The position numbers were made by a program, and so were the translations under genes. The notes below the pieces were generated by a model. The model did not search any database, was not told where the DNA came from, and was given only the letters and a program-made list of their open reading frames with translations. Below, in pieces: positions 1-8,540 of a stretch of 64,000 bases of DNA. Position 1 is the stretch's first letter. Each line of letters opens with the position of its first letter. The stretch is from Casp-alpha2 sp036337015 (lineage in GTDB: Bacteria; Pseudomonadota; Alphaproteobacteria; Rhodospirillales; Casp-alpha2). Location: positions 16,315 to 80,314 of the forward strand of contig JAYZEZ010000003.1 in the NCBI GenBank assembly GCA_036337015.1, read 5' to 3'.

Positions 1-735
1 ACCGCCAAGGTATAAAACTCCTTTTTGACGATATAGTTCCAGAATATTTCTAATTTGTGCGATATCAAAATGTCTTTGGTTGTTTATTTTTTCATGAATT
101 TGGTCATATTTTAATGTTATTTCTTTAAGGTTTTTCTCCTCTTTTATAGAAATTTCTGCATTGCGGCGTTTTTCGCGTAATTTATTTCTTGATTTAAGTA
201 ATTCATTGTATTCAGGGTCCTCTTTTAGACTCAATAACAAAGCAGTAGTACGACCATCCTCACTTATTATGAGTTGTCGGTATATGGGACTGTTCAAAAT
301 TTCAGTTTTAGCCTTTATGACATCGATGTCAGGAGCTTCAAGAGTAGGTAAATTGTCAATTAATTCCTCTATAGGCTTTTCAGAGTTTTCAAACAAAGGG
401 GCATCTAGTATTGAAAAAATTGAATCAACGCTTGCTACTTTTTTTAGTTCATCACTTAGCTGTCTAATTGATTTTAAAGATGTTTTAGAAAAGAGATCTT
501 TTTTGGGGGTATAAGTAACTATAAGTAATTCGTTGCTAGGATATCGATCATGAATTTTCTGAAATAACTTAAGGTCAACGTCATCTTCCAGCATTAAAGA
601 ATCAGCAGATGCATCCAATCTAAAATCTTTTGTGTGATATCCAAAAAAAATAAGAACTGACAACAAAAATATTAGAATAAGCTTGGGGTTTTTAAGCACT
701 ATTTTTTCATATGCCTGTACCAATCGAGATATCAT
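1..735 (-). CDS. RND/MMPL-family exporter, N-terminal part (cut by window edge)
   Basis: The minus-strand frame opens with ATG at 735 and stays open for 245 codons to the window edge, so only the N-terminal part is visible. It has one hydrophobic segment at about residues 15-32, followed by the motif LDASADSLMLEDD. That motif is typical of the first periplasmic loop of RND/MMPL exporters (YdgH/HpnN-like predicted exporters). The rest of the visible part is a charged extracytoplasmic domain that looks helical. The start overlaps the alr stop by 4 bases (ATGA), so translation is probably coupled. The substrate is unknown, and the permease core lies outside the window. Confidence 0.8.
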   Translation of the reverse strand, partial: MISRLVQAYEKIVLKNPKLILIFLLSVLIFFGYHTKDFRLDASADSLMLEDDVDLKLFQKIHDRYPSNELLIVTYTPKKDLFSKTSLKSIRQLSDELKKVASVDSIFSILDAPLFENSEKPIEELIDNLPTLEAPDIDVIKAKTEILNSPIYRQLIISEDGRTTALLLSLKEDPEYNELLKSRNKLREKRRNAEISIKEEKNLKEITLKYDQIHEKINNQRHFDIAQIRNILELYRQKGVLYLGG

Positions 736-1919
736 GACGTATTTCCTGGTTGATTGTCTTTTTTGTAATATCGATGAAATCGATTACCCAGATTAGTCAT
801 AATTTCATACCCAATTGTTCCTGCATCTTTTGCAATTTTGTTTACTGTATTATTCGGTCCGATTAGATCAACTAATCCACCTATTGGGCATAAATTTTTT
901 GGAACATTTGATATATCTATGGTAATCAAATCCATGGAAACTCGCCCTACAACAGGAACTGGAAAGTTTTCTATATACCCAATCCCCTTGCTGCTTAGAT
1001 ATCTAAAATATCCATCTGCATAACCTACTAGAACTGTAGCTATTTGGGCTGTTCGATCTACGCTATAAGTTCCACCATAGCCAACGGTCTGTAGGGTGTC
1101 AACTTCACGAATTTGCGCAATTCTACCCTGTAATCTAACAACTTGTTTCATTGGATTAGTTTGACCTGGTATTGGTTCTATACCGTAAAGTGCGGCTCCT
1201 GGACGAGTCAGATCAAAATGATATTCTGGACCTAAAAATATACCAGAAGAATTAGCTAGACTAGCACGACCTTTTGGCAAGGTTTTTCTTGCTTGATTAA
1301 AAGCTATCAGTTGTTCCTTGTTTTTCTCATGATTTGGTTCGTCAGCACAAGCTAGATGGCTAATGACTAAATTGATGTTCAAATCTTCAATTCGACTTGG
1401 TTCTTTTTCTATAATGGCTAATTCTTTAGGTGGTAAACCTAGGCGACACATACCGGTATCAACATGAATATCACAAGGTAGTGCTTTATTTAACTTTTGA
1501 CAGTAAGTTTTCCAATTATAGATTTCTTCTATACTACCAAGGACTGGGATAAGATTTTTGGCATCATATATATTTTCCGTATTAGGAATTAAACCGCTTA
1601 AGATGTGTATCTCAATTGCAGTAAATTCTTTTATTTTACTCTCATTTAGACCATCGCGTAAATTTATACCTTCTTCTAAATTAGCGACAAAAAAAATGCT
1701 ACAACCTACATTAATCAAGGATAATGCAATAGGTACTGCACCTAGACCGTAACCATCAGCTTTAACAACTGCTGACGGTTTTGTGCCATTTAATTGATTT
1801 GTAAGTATATGGTAATTCTCAACTAAGGCATCTAGGTCAATAGTTAGTATGCCTCCAGATTTTGTATTTGTTAAATTTTTACAAGACGTTAAATTTTCAG
1901 ATTTGATAAAGTTTTTCAT
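732..1919 (-). CDS. alr: Alanine racemase
   Basis: This PLP enzyme interconverts L- and D-alanine in the cytoplasm to supply peptidoglycan. The PLP lysine is Lys53 in VVKADGYGLG. HVDTGMCRLGL and the VGYADGYFR segment, which carries the second catalytic tyrosine region, follow, and VGRVSMD is near the C-terminus. At 395 residues it is slightly longer than usual because of about 20 extra N-terminal residues before SGGILTIDLDAL. It lies 15 bases downstream of dnaB, the usual alphaproteobacterial order, and overlaps the next gene by 4 bases. All family motifs are intact. Confidence 0.95.
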   Translation of the reverse strand: MKNFIKSENLTSCKNLTNTKSGGILTIDLDALVENYHILTNQLNGTKPSAVVKADGYGLGAVPIALSLINVGCSIFFVANLEEGINLRDGLNESKIKEFTAIEIHILSGLIPNTENIYDAKNLIPVLGSIEEIYNWKTYCQKLNKALPCDIHVDTGMCRLGLPPKELAIIEKEPSRIEDLNINLVISHLACADEPNHEKNKEQLIAFNQARKTLPKGRASLANSSGIFLGPEYHFDLTRPGAALYGIEPIPGQTNPMKQVVRLQGRIAQIREVDTLQTVGYGGTYSVDRTAQIATVLVGYADGYFRYLSSKGIGYIENFPVPVVGRVSMDLITIDISNVPKNLCPIGGLVDLIGPNNTVNKIAKDAGTIGYEIMTNLGNRFHRYYKKDNQPGNTS

Positions 1920-1934
1920 AAAAAAATAAAATTT

Positions 1935-3473
1935 CTAGCGGTCGGGCTCATGTTGTAAATCAAGATCGCTAAATCGAGTAAACGCACCATTAAAGTGTAA
2001 TTTTATATCACCTATCGGTCCGTGACGTTGCTTAGCAACTATTACATCAGCTAAGTTTGCCACCTTTGTTTTTGTTTCTTCCCATTTTTCATAACGACGC
2101 TGATAATCAATTTCATCTTCATCACCACGATAACTTGGTCTTTTGCGATCTAAATAATATTCATCACGATAAATAAACATAACTACATCGGCGTCTTGTT
2201 CAATGGATCCAGATTCGCGTAAATCAGATAATTGCGGCCTTGGCGGATCACGTTGTTCTACTGCGCGTGATAATTGCGATAATGCAACAACTGGAACTTC
2301 AAGCTCCTTTGCTAGTGTTTTCAGTCCACGTGTTATTTCTGAAACTTCTTGCACTCTTCCATCGTTTCGTGACTTATTACCTCCAGAAATTAATTGTAAA
2401 TAATCAACAATTATAAGTCCTAATTTATTTTGACGTTTAAGTCGCCTGGCGCGAGTTCTTAGTGCGCTTACTGTTAACGCAGGAGTATCATCAATAAAGA
2501 TAGGTATCTGATGTAGAGTAGTAGATGCTGCTGATAATCGATTAAATTCTTCTGTAGCCAACTCTCCCTTGCGCATCCTATCAGATGAAATATTTGATTG
2601 TTCTGATAAAATCCGACTGGCTAGTTGTTCTGAAGACATCTCTAGTGAAAAAAATCCTACAACACCACCTTCTCTTCCTTCTGATTCATAATAATCTTTG
2701 GCTGAGTTATAAGCGATATTTGTTGCTAAAGCAGTTTTCCCCATTGAAGGTCGTCCAGCAAGGATAATTAGGTCTGAAGAATGCATGCCGCCTAGGAGGG
2801 AATCTAAATCTTTGAAACCGGTGCTTACTCCAGCTAGCCCACCTTGTCGATTATGGGCAATAGTTGCAATTTCAATAGCTGATATTACCGATTCTTTAAA
2901 AGCTTTAAAGCCACCTTCATAATCACCAAAAGTTGCTAAATCATAAAGACTTTGCTCAGCCTTTTCGATTTGTTCATTGGCGGAACTCTCAACTTTACTA
3001 TCGTAGGCATCATTAACGACAACTTCTCCTAATGAGATTAGTTCTCGTTTTAAAAATAAGTCAAAAATCACATTTCCATATTCACCAGCGTTGATAACTG
3101 TTACAGCACTTGCTGCTAATTCGGCAAGGTAGGCGGGGCCACCAATATCAGTTAAATCTTCATCAGTTTCAAAATATCGTTTTAAAACGATTGGGTCTGC
3201 AATCTGACCTCGTTCAATTATTTTTGCACAAGCCTCAAAAATGCGTCCATGTTGAGGATAAGCAAAATGCTCAGCGTAAAGAAATTCTGATACTGCTTCA
3301 TAAGCACGATTATTAACAAAAATTGCACCAAGTAGACTTTTTTCAGCCTCTAAATTATGAGGCATAGTACGAAATGACTGTAATTTATTTGATTCAGTTA
3401 TATTGCTAGATTCACTGCTTGTATCTAGCTTAGGGGGCAACCCATTAGGTGTAGTTTGCGTTGTCAGAGCCAT
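1935..3473 (-). CDS. dnaB: Replicative DNA helicase DnaB
   Basis: This is the hexameric 5'-3' helicase of the replication fork. The N-terminal primase-interacting domain starts at PHNLEAEKSLLGAI (about residue 38). The RecA-like motor has a Walker A at about residues 239-248 (AGRPSMGKTA), then FFSLEMS and the Walker B region IIVDYLQL. LSQLSRAVEQR and DLRESGSIEQDADVV follow. The 512-residue length is normal. The first 35 or so residues are a low-complexity polar leader. No intein is present. It sits between rplI (105-base spacer) and alr. Confidence 0.97.
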   Translation of the reverse strand: MALTTQTTPNGLPPKLDTSSESSNITESNKLQSFRTMPHNLEAEKSLLGAIFVNNRAYEAVSEFLYAEHFAYPQHGRIFEACAKIIERGQIADPIVLKRYFETDEDLTDIGGPAYLAELAASAVTVINAGEYGNVIFDLFLKRELISLGEVVVNDAYDSKVESSANEQIEKAEQSLYDLATFGDYEGGFKAFKESVISAIEIATIAHNRQGGLAGVSTGFKDLDSLLGGMHSSDLIILAGRPSMGKTALATNIAYNSAKDYYESEGREGGVVGFFSLEMSSEQLASRILSEQSNISSDRMRKGELATEEFNRLSAASTTLHQIPIFIDDTPALTVSALRTRARRLKRQNKLGLIIVDYLQLISGGNKSRNDGRVQEVSEITRGLKTLAKELEVPVVALSQLSRAVEQRDPPRPQLSDLRESGSIEQDADVVMFIYRDEYYLDRKRPSYRGDEDEIDYQRRYEKWEETKTKVANLADVIVAKQRHGPIGDIKLHFNGAFTRFSDLDLQHEPDR

Positions 3474-3578
3474 GACGAAGAAACTAGGGAAAATACAACT
3501 AAAGTGATACTGGGAATTACGGGGATAAAGAACGATTTCTGTGTATAAGAAGTAATTGACAGATTGGAATAGATACTT

Positions 3579-4256
3579 TTAATCCAATTCCTTTTCTTGA
3601 ATATTGTTTTCTTCTTCCTGAGTTTCTTGGCTTTTTTCTACTGATTCTTTTGCATTAGGTATAGCGCCTTGTTCAAAAATTCTTTCAGCTTGTTCTGTTA
3701 CGGCTTGTAATGCAACCTCTTCAACTTTTTCATCAACTTTTTCAATATCATCACTCTTTTCCACATTAGAAACTACCGCTTCACCAGTTTTGGCCTGGAT
3801 TTTGGCTTCTTCAATTGATCGAGCTATGTTTGCAGAAACTTTAACGGAAACTTCTGGATGAAGAGTAATTTGTACGTCATATAGACCCAGAGCTTTAATA
3901 GGGTGTAATAGCTCAACCTGTTGGCGGCTGATTGTGAATCCAGATGCTGTAACATTACCGGCAATATCTTTTGCGTTCACGGAACCATATAGTTGCCCTG
4001 CTTCGCCTGCCTGACGGACTATGGTAATAGATAATCCTTCTAATTTTTTTCCTAATTTTTCAGCTTCTAATTTACTCTTTAAGTTGTCAGCCTCAAGTTG
4101 GGCACGTTGTCCTTCAAAGTGTTTTTTATTAGTTTCAGTTGCTCTTAACGCTTTGCCATGAGGCAAAAGAAAATTTCGTGCATACCCCGATTTAACTTGG
4201 ACTATATCACCCATCTGGCCAAGCTTTTCAATTTTTTCTAACAAAATAATTTCCAT
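3579..4256 (-). CDS. rplI: 50S ribosomal protein L9
   Basis: L9 binds 23S rRNA near the L1 stalk. I place the start at the ATG at 4256, not at the in-frame codon at 4289. The protein then begins MEIILLEKIEKLGQMGDIV, the family N-terminus, with GGAG about 8 bases upstream. The N-domain (residues 1-50, VKSGYARNFLLPHGKA), central helix and C-domain end near residue 150. Beyond that is an unusual acidic tail of about 70 residues rich in Glu, giving 225 residues against about 150 in the classic protein. It is followed by dnaB and preceded by the DUF2232 gene. Confidence 0.95.
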   Translation of the reverse strand: MEIILLEKIEKLGQMGDIVQVKSGYARNFLLPHGKALRATETNKKHFEGQRAQLEADNLKSKLEAEKLGKKLEGLSITIVRQAGEAGQLYGSVNAKDIAGNVTASGFTISRQQVELLHPIKALGLYDVQITLHPEVSVKVSANIARSIEEAKIQAKTGEAVVSNVEKSDDIEKVDEKVEEVALQAVTEQAERIFEQGAIPNAKESVEKSQETQEEENNIQEKELD

Positions 4257-4300
4257 AATTAGAGCTCCATTACTCCGGGCTTTGCCCAAGAGGTTAAGTG

Positions 4301-5281
4301 TTAAAATAAATCATTTTTTTTTGATGAATCTATCATTCGAAAACGAATTCCATTCCATAATTCTAAAAGACCTAATCCAGCTACTATTAGAGTAGTCCAA
4401 CTTGACAATATTAAAACAAAATAAAAGAAAGCTAGCAAAATTGTACCCCCACTTTGCAATCCCCTGGTCCACGTATGCACCACTGTAAGACCTAGAAAGA
4501 ATAAAGGTAAAGAAAGGATCATAGCTAGGTTGCGGCCTGTATAATCCAATTCTTCTGTTCCCAACAAGGCTAAAGCACATGATGCAACTATAGGCCAAGA
4601 AATCCATTGTGGAAGCTGTAAGTCTACATATTCAGGTGTTGGGCGAATAGATTTATTAAATTTAGATAAAATGTTTTGTGCTAAAACAGCATTAAAAATT
4701 GTCATTATTAGCCATGAAACTCCCATGGCACCGGGAAACATTGGTACCATCAGATCAACAATACGCTTACGTTGATCAGAATTCCATTCAGGAGTCATTG
4801 ATTGTAAGATTTGGGATAAATTGTCTGAAATTAAACTAGAAAGGCTTCCATATCCGCCAACTACACTAGTTAATGATGCGAATATGAGTAATCCAGCAAC
4901 AATGATTGACAGCCAGCAAATTAAATCACCAACTGGATACCATTCAACCTCATTGATTTTAGATTTAGTGCCAGTTTCTCCTTCAATCACAGAAATAGGT
5001 CTTTGCAACAGCATTAAGCGTGTTACTAACCAGGTTGGTATTGCTTGAACAAGAATGAACATTGCAGCGGCCAATCCTCCACCTAACAAACTTACGGTTA
5101 TGAAACCAGCCAGTCCACATATCAAAACGCTTTGAGATCCAAAGGCAAATCCTGTTAAGAACAGGGGCAAGTCTGCCATATATACAAGAATAATGGCGCC
5201 AGGTGTTTGATTAATGAATGCAGTTGCCGCAAAGCCACTAAAAACGCCGGCGCTGGCGGCGATCAAAGTTTTGTTATTCAT
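4301..5281 (-). CDS. DUF2232-type multi-pass membrane protein
   Basis: A 326-residue hydrophobic protein with about eight predicted membrane spans. The N-terminal glycine- and alanine-rich spans (for example GFAFGSQSVLICGLAGF) fit the DUF2232/YybS-like family. In alphaproteobacteria a member of this family is commonly encoded between rpsR and rplI, as here. Its biochemical role is not known. Its position inside a ribosomal-protein operon suggests a growth-linked membrane function, but nothing more specific can be supported. Confidence 0.8.
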   Translation of the reverse strand: MNNKTLIAASAGVFSGFAATAFINQTPGAIILVYMADLPLFLTGFAFGSQSVLICGLAGFITVSLLGGGLAAAMFILVQAIPTWLVTRLMLLQRPISVIEGETGTKSKINEVEWYPVGDLICWLSIIVAGLLIFASLTSVVGGYGSLSSLISDNLSQILQSMTPEWNSDQRKRIVDLMVPMFPGAMGVSWLIMTIFNAVLAQNILSKFNKSIRPTPEYVDLQLPQWISWPIVASCALALLGTEELDYTGRNLAMILSLPLFFLGLTVVHTWTRGLQSGGTILLAFFYFVLILSSWTTLIVAGLGLLELWNGIRFRMIDSSKKNDLF

Positions 5282-5351
5282 AGCTAATTATGATTTCCTC
5301 TAAGCCGTCCCTAACGTATTTGCCTTGTGCAAAATCTTATGAATATTTGGA

Positions 5352-5636
5352 CTATTTGATATAATAAGGCATTAAAGCAAGGAAGCGTGACTTTTTAATA
5401 GCCCTTGCAAGTTCTCTTTGTTTTTTTGCTGAAACTGCAGTGATGCGACTTGGTACAATTTTGCCTCGTTCTGAGGTAAATCGTGACAGTAGTTTAATAT
5501 CTTTGTAGTCAATTTTGGGTGCATTTGGACCGGAAAAAGGACAAGACTTACGTCGGCGAAAGAATGCTGGGCGTTTAAAGCCACCAGATCCTCGCTCGTG
5601 ATCTACTCTGTCACCATCTCCATAAGGTGGTGTCAT
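5352..5636 (-). CDS. rpsR: 30S ribosomal protein S18
   Basis: S18 of the small subunit, which forms a heterodimer with S6 on the central domain of 16S rRNA. The 94-residue protein has the family core KIDYKDIKLLSRFTSERGKI, then PSRITAVSAKKQRELARAIK and ALMPY at the end. The start ATG overlaps the rpsF stop by 4 bases, so translation with its partner S6 is coupled. The N-terminal 30 residues carry a basic, Gly-rich extension typical of alphaproteobacterial S18. Confidence 0.96.
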   Translation of the reverse strand: MTPPYGDGDRVDHERGSGGFKRPAFFRRRKSCPFSGPNAPKIDYKDIKLLSRFTSERGKIVPSRITAVSAKKQRELARAIKKSRFLALMPYYIK

Positions 5637-6202
5637 TTAGTTTCTCCTTCAATGTTTTCCTTCACGTCATCAATTTTAACGTCTTCCACAGATGTGTTTG
5701 GAGAATCCAAATCTTTTAAAGTATTTTCAATAACTCCGGAATCTACATTTTCCATTTCATCTTCAAAAGTTTCAGTTTCTTCTTCAATATTTTGAAGAAT
5801 TTCGGGACCAACTAATTGCATTTCAGAAAAGTCTTGATCATCGTCTTGGTTATATTGTCGTTCACGATCATCACCCCTTTCTTTAGCACGCATTATTGCA
5901 CTTGGTTCTTCTTCTAGAACTTCAACACGTGTGGTTAAGAATCTTAAAATGTCTTCATTCAGTTGCATTTGACGTTCCATTTCATGAATCGCCTTACTCG
6001 GAGCGTCAATGTTTAAAAAAACATAATGGCCCTTTCGATTTTTCTTTATCTTATAAGCCATAGTGCGTAATCCCCACAGCTCTTTTCTAGGTAAAGAACC
6101 ACCCATATCAGTAATTATTTTTTCAAAAGTTTCAATCATGCCATCAACTTGAGTCGAAGAAACATCTTGGCGTGCAATAAACACATTTTCATAGAAGGAC
6201 AC
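5633..6202 (-). CDS. rpsF: 30S ribosomal protein S6 with long acidic C-terminal tail
   Basis: S6 partners S18. The ferredoxin-like core occupies about residues 1-105 (MSFYENVFIARQDVSS, then ELWGLRTMAYKIKKNRKGHY, ending in ILRFLTTRVE). It continues into about 85 residues of acidic, low-complexity sequence rich in Glu and Asp, giving 189 residues where about 100-150 is usual. Homologues in some bacteria carry poly-Glu tails added by RimK. Here the tail is encoded and mixed. It is the first gene of the block, with a candidate structured leader upstream. Confidence 0.95.
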   Translation of the reverse strand: MSFYENVFIARQDVSSTQVDGMIETFEKIITDMGGSLPRKELWGLRTMAYKIKKNRKGHYVFLNIDAPSKAIHEMERQMQLNEDILRFLTTRVEVLEEEPSAIMRAKERGDDRERQYNQDDDQDFSEMQLVGPEILQNIEEETETFEDEMENVDSGVIENTLKDLDSPNTSVEDVKIDDVKENIEGETK

Positions 6203-6249
6203 GTTCTTTTTCTCCCTAAGGATTTTCTCAACTAGTGATTAACACCAGC

Positions 6250-6279
6250 ATAGCCAGGACCATCCTGGCAGGAAGCTAT
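6250..6279 (-). promoter_or_regulatory. Stem-loop in the rpsF leader, candidate S6:S18 autoregulatory site
   Basis: In the rpsF transcript leader a perfect 7-bp inverted repeat (GCCAGGA and TCCTGGC, 6253-6259 and 6263-6269, 3-base loop) lies inside a second pairing of ATAGC with GCTAT (6250-6254 and 6275-6279). The two pairings share bases, so they give either a long hairpin or a hairpin with a one-sided bulge. rpsF leaders in many bacteria carry an S6:S18-binding hairpin with a bulge. The position fits, but I do not see the canonical CCG bulge clearly, so this is a candidate only. Confidence 0.35.
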
Positions 6280-6410
6280 TTAAAGCGCCGGAACTATACA
6301 TGTTATCATACTTGAAGCAAGTACCTAGAAACTTGAAACCTTGACAGATCTGCAATTGATGGTTTTACCTGCCTATTAATTAATTCCTTTTAAAGGAGGG
6401 TTTATTTTAA

Positions 6411-7352
6411 ATGTCGGTCGCCTTTATCTATCCTGGGCAAGGAAGTCAAAATGTGGGTATGGGATCTGAAATCGCTAAGGCCTTTAGCTCTGCTCGAGAA
6501 GTTTTTGAGGAAATAGATGATGCTCTTAATCAAAACCTATCGAAGCTTATGTTTGAGGGGCCAGAAGAGGATCTTATCCTTACTCAAAATGCACAACCAG
6601 CCATAATGGCTGTTAGTCTTGCTGTAATGCGAGTGCTATCAGTCGAAGGTGGAATTAACGTATCAAAGTCAGCCACGTGCGTTGCAGGTCACTCACTAGG
6701 AGAGTATTCTGCTTTAGCCGCGTCAGGTTGTTTTGAAGTTTCTGAAACAGCACGTCTTCTTAAAACTAGAGGACTAGCTATGCAAGAAGCTGTCCCATTA
6801 GGTAAAGGTGGTATGGCGGCGATTGTGGGTCTTGACCTTGAAGAAATTGTCTCCATTGCCAGCGAGGCAGCTGAAGATGGAGTTTGTGAAGCAGCTAATG
6901 ATAACGCACCAGGGCAGGTAGTGATATCTGGCGAAATTGCTGCAATTGATAGGGCCATTGAACTAGCGAAGAAACGTGGTGCTAAACGGGCTATAAATTT
7001 ACCGGTTTCTGCTCCTTTTCACTGTTCTTTGATGGAACCTGCGGCTGGTGTAATGTCTAATGAATTAACTTCTGTTAATATGTCAGAACTTAAGGTTCCA
7101 TTCGTTTCTAATGTTACCGCAAACATTGTAAATGATATTGAAGAGATTAAAAAATTACTGGTTGAACAAGTTACAGGAATGGTTAGGTGGAGGGAAAGTG
7201 TTCTTACGATGAAAAGTATCGGAGTCGATAATTTAGTTGAGATAGGTGTTGGCAAAGTTTTGTCAGGCTTAGTTCGTCGTATCGATAAAGATTTGAAAAT
7301 AATTCAAGCAGGCACACCGGAGACTATTGAAGAGTTGCTTAAAAATATTTAG
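6411..7352 (+). CDS. fabD: Malonyl-CoA:ACP transacylase
   Basis: Loads malonyl groups from CoA onto acyl carrier protein for fatty acid synthesis. The nucleophile is Ser95 in GHSLGEY and the partner is His204 in PFHCSLM. The N-terminal oxyanion segment is FIYPGQGSQ. The 313-residue length is normal. A strong AAAGGAGGG lies 11 bases before the ATG. It begins a plus-strand fatty-acid block and is followed 9 bases later by fabG. The divergent spacer to rpsF (208 bases) must hold its promoter, but no clear -35/-10 pair was found. Confidence 0.96.
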   Translation: MSVAFIYPGQGSQNVGMGSEIAKAFSSAREVFEEIDDALNQNLSKLMFEGPEEDLILTQNAQPAIMAVSLAVMRVLSVEGGINVSKSATCVAGHSLGEYSALAASGCFEVSETARLLKTRGLAMQEAVPLGKGGMAAIVGLDLEEIVSIASEAAEDGVCEAANDNAPGQVVISGEIAAIDRAIELAKKRGAKRAINLPVSAPFHCSLMEPAAGVMSNELTSVNMSELKVPFVSNVTANIVNDIEEIKKLLVEQVTGMVRWRESVLTMKSIGVDNLVEIGVGKVLSGLVRRIDKDLKIIQAGTPETIEELLKNI

Positions 7353-7361
7353 GGAGAATTG

Positions 7362-8099
7362 ATGTTTGATCTTAGTAATAAATGTGCGTTGATAACAGGT
7401 GCTTCAGGCGGGATTGGAAGCTCTATAGCTCGTGCTCTTTATGATCAAGGTGCAAAATTAGGAATATCTGGAACTCGAATAGAGGTTTTGGAAGAACTAG
7501 CTAAAGAACTTGGAAATAATGCTTTTGTAATACCAGCAAATCTTGCCACAGAAGATGGACCCGCCCAGTTGATAAAGGACGCTGATAGTATATTAGATGG
7601 TGTGGATATTTTAATTAATAATGCTGGTTTGACACGTGATCAATTGGCCATGCGGATGTCAGATGAAGACTGGCAAACAGTCATGGATGTTAATGTTATG
7701 TCGGCTTTTAAATTGTCAAAGGCTTGTCTTCGTTCAATGATGAAGAAACGTTGGGGCCGAATAATTGGTATTTCCTCTATTGTTGGTATAACAGGCAATC
7801 CTGGTCAAACAAACTACTCTGCTTCCAAGGCTGCAATGATAGGAATGTCAAAATCTCTTGCCCAAGAAGTTGCAAGCAGGGGTATCACGGTTAATTGTAT
7901 AGCACCTGGTTTTATAGAAACGCCAATGACAGATTCATTAAGTGATGAGCAAAAAAATTATCTATTAAATCGTATTCCTGCTGGTCGACTTGGCTTGCCT
8001 AAAGATGTTGCTAGTGCCTGCGTTTATCTAGCTGCTGAGGAAGCATCTTATGTTAATGGCCAGACATTGCATGTAAATGGTGGAATGGCAATGATATAA
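7362..8099 (+). CDS. fabG: 3-oxoacyl-ACP reductase
   Basis: NADPH-dependent reduction of 3-oxoacyl-ACP. It is a classical SDR with a GASGGIG cofactor loop (residues 13-19), NNAG near 86, Ser138/139, and the catalytic pair Tyr152/Lys156 in NYSASK. I use the ATG at 7362 because GGGAG lies 5 bases upstream. An in-frame TTG three bases earlier is less likely. It is 245 residues long and sits between fabD and acpP, so it is the housekeeping FabG. Confidence 0.95.
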   Translation: MFDLSNKCALITGASGGIGSSIARALYDQGAKLGISGTRIEVLEELAKELGNNAFVIPANLATEDGPAQLIKDADSILDGVDILINNAGLTRDQLAMRMSDEDWQTVMDVNVMSAFKLSKACLRSMMKKRWGRIIGISSIVGITGNPGQTNYSASKAAMIGMSKSLAQEVASRGITVNCIAPGFIETPMTDSLSDEQKNYLLNRIPAGRLGLPKDVASACVYLAAEEASYVNGQTLHVNGGMAMI

Positions 8100-8232
8100 A
8101 TCTAAATTTTAAGTTCTATCTACTAGCCAAGTTAAAAAAATTATGTTAGTTAGCGGCTCTTTTTCGTTCGATCTTGAACATAAAAATTAAAAGATTGAAT
8201 TTCAACATTAATTGAAGTCGAGGAAAAAGACT

Positions 8233-8469
8233 ATGAGTGAAGTTGCCGAACGCGTGAAAAAGATCGTTGTGGAACACTTGGGCGTTGAAGAGTCTAAAGT
8301 GACTGAAGGTACCAGTTTTATTGATGATCTGGGCGCTGATAGCCTAGATACTGTGGAATTGGTTATGGCTTTTGAAGAAGAATTTGGTTGTGAGATACCA
8401 GATGAAGAAGCTGAAAAAATTCAGACCATTAAAGACGCTATTACATTTATCGATTCGCAAAACTCTTAA
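8233..8469 (+). CDS. acpP: Acyl carrier protein
   Basis: A small acidic carrier that holds growing acyl chains on a 4'-phosphopantetheine attached to Ser37 in GADSLDTVE. The start is ATG 8233 (MSEVAERVKK), with GAGGAAAAA upstream. An upstream in-frame start at 8212 would add seven basic residues foreign to the family. It is 78 residues long, as expected. A 133-base spacer separates it from fabG and may contain its own promoter, since ACP is made at high levels. Confidence 0.96.
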   Translation: MSEVAERVKKIVVEHLGVEESKVTEGTSFIDDLGADSLDTVELVMAFEEEFGCEIPDEEAEKIQTIKDAITFIDSQNS

Positions 8470-8540
8470 GGCTGGTCTAGTCTTTTAAGTTTTTATCCTG
8501 GTTCTTTCTATTGTCTTTTTAATTTCTTTAGTGAGTTTCC

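Noticed and set aside
161..514. Plus-strand 117-residue ORF
   Set aside because: It lies antisense to the RND exporter, whose minus-strand protein has clear family sequence. It is a shadow frame.
6341..6346. TTGACA upstream of fabD as a -35 box
   Set aside because: No -10 hexamer lies at 16-18 bases. The nearest TATTAA is about 27 bases away.
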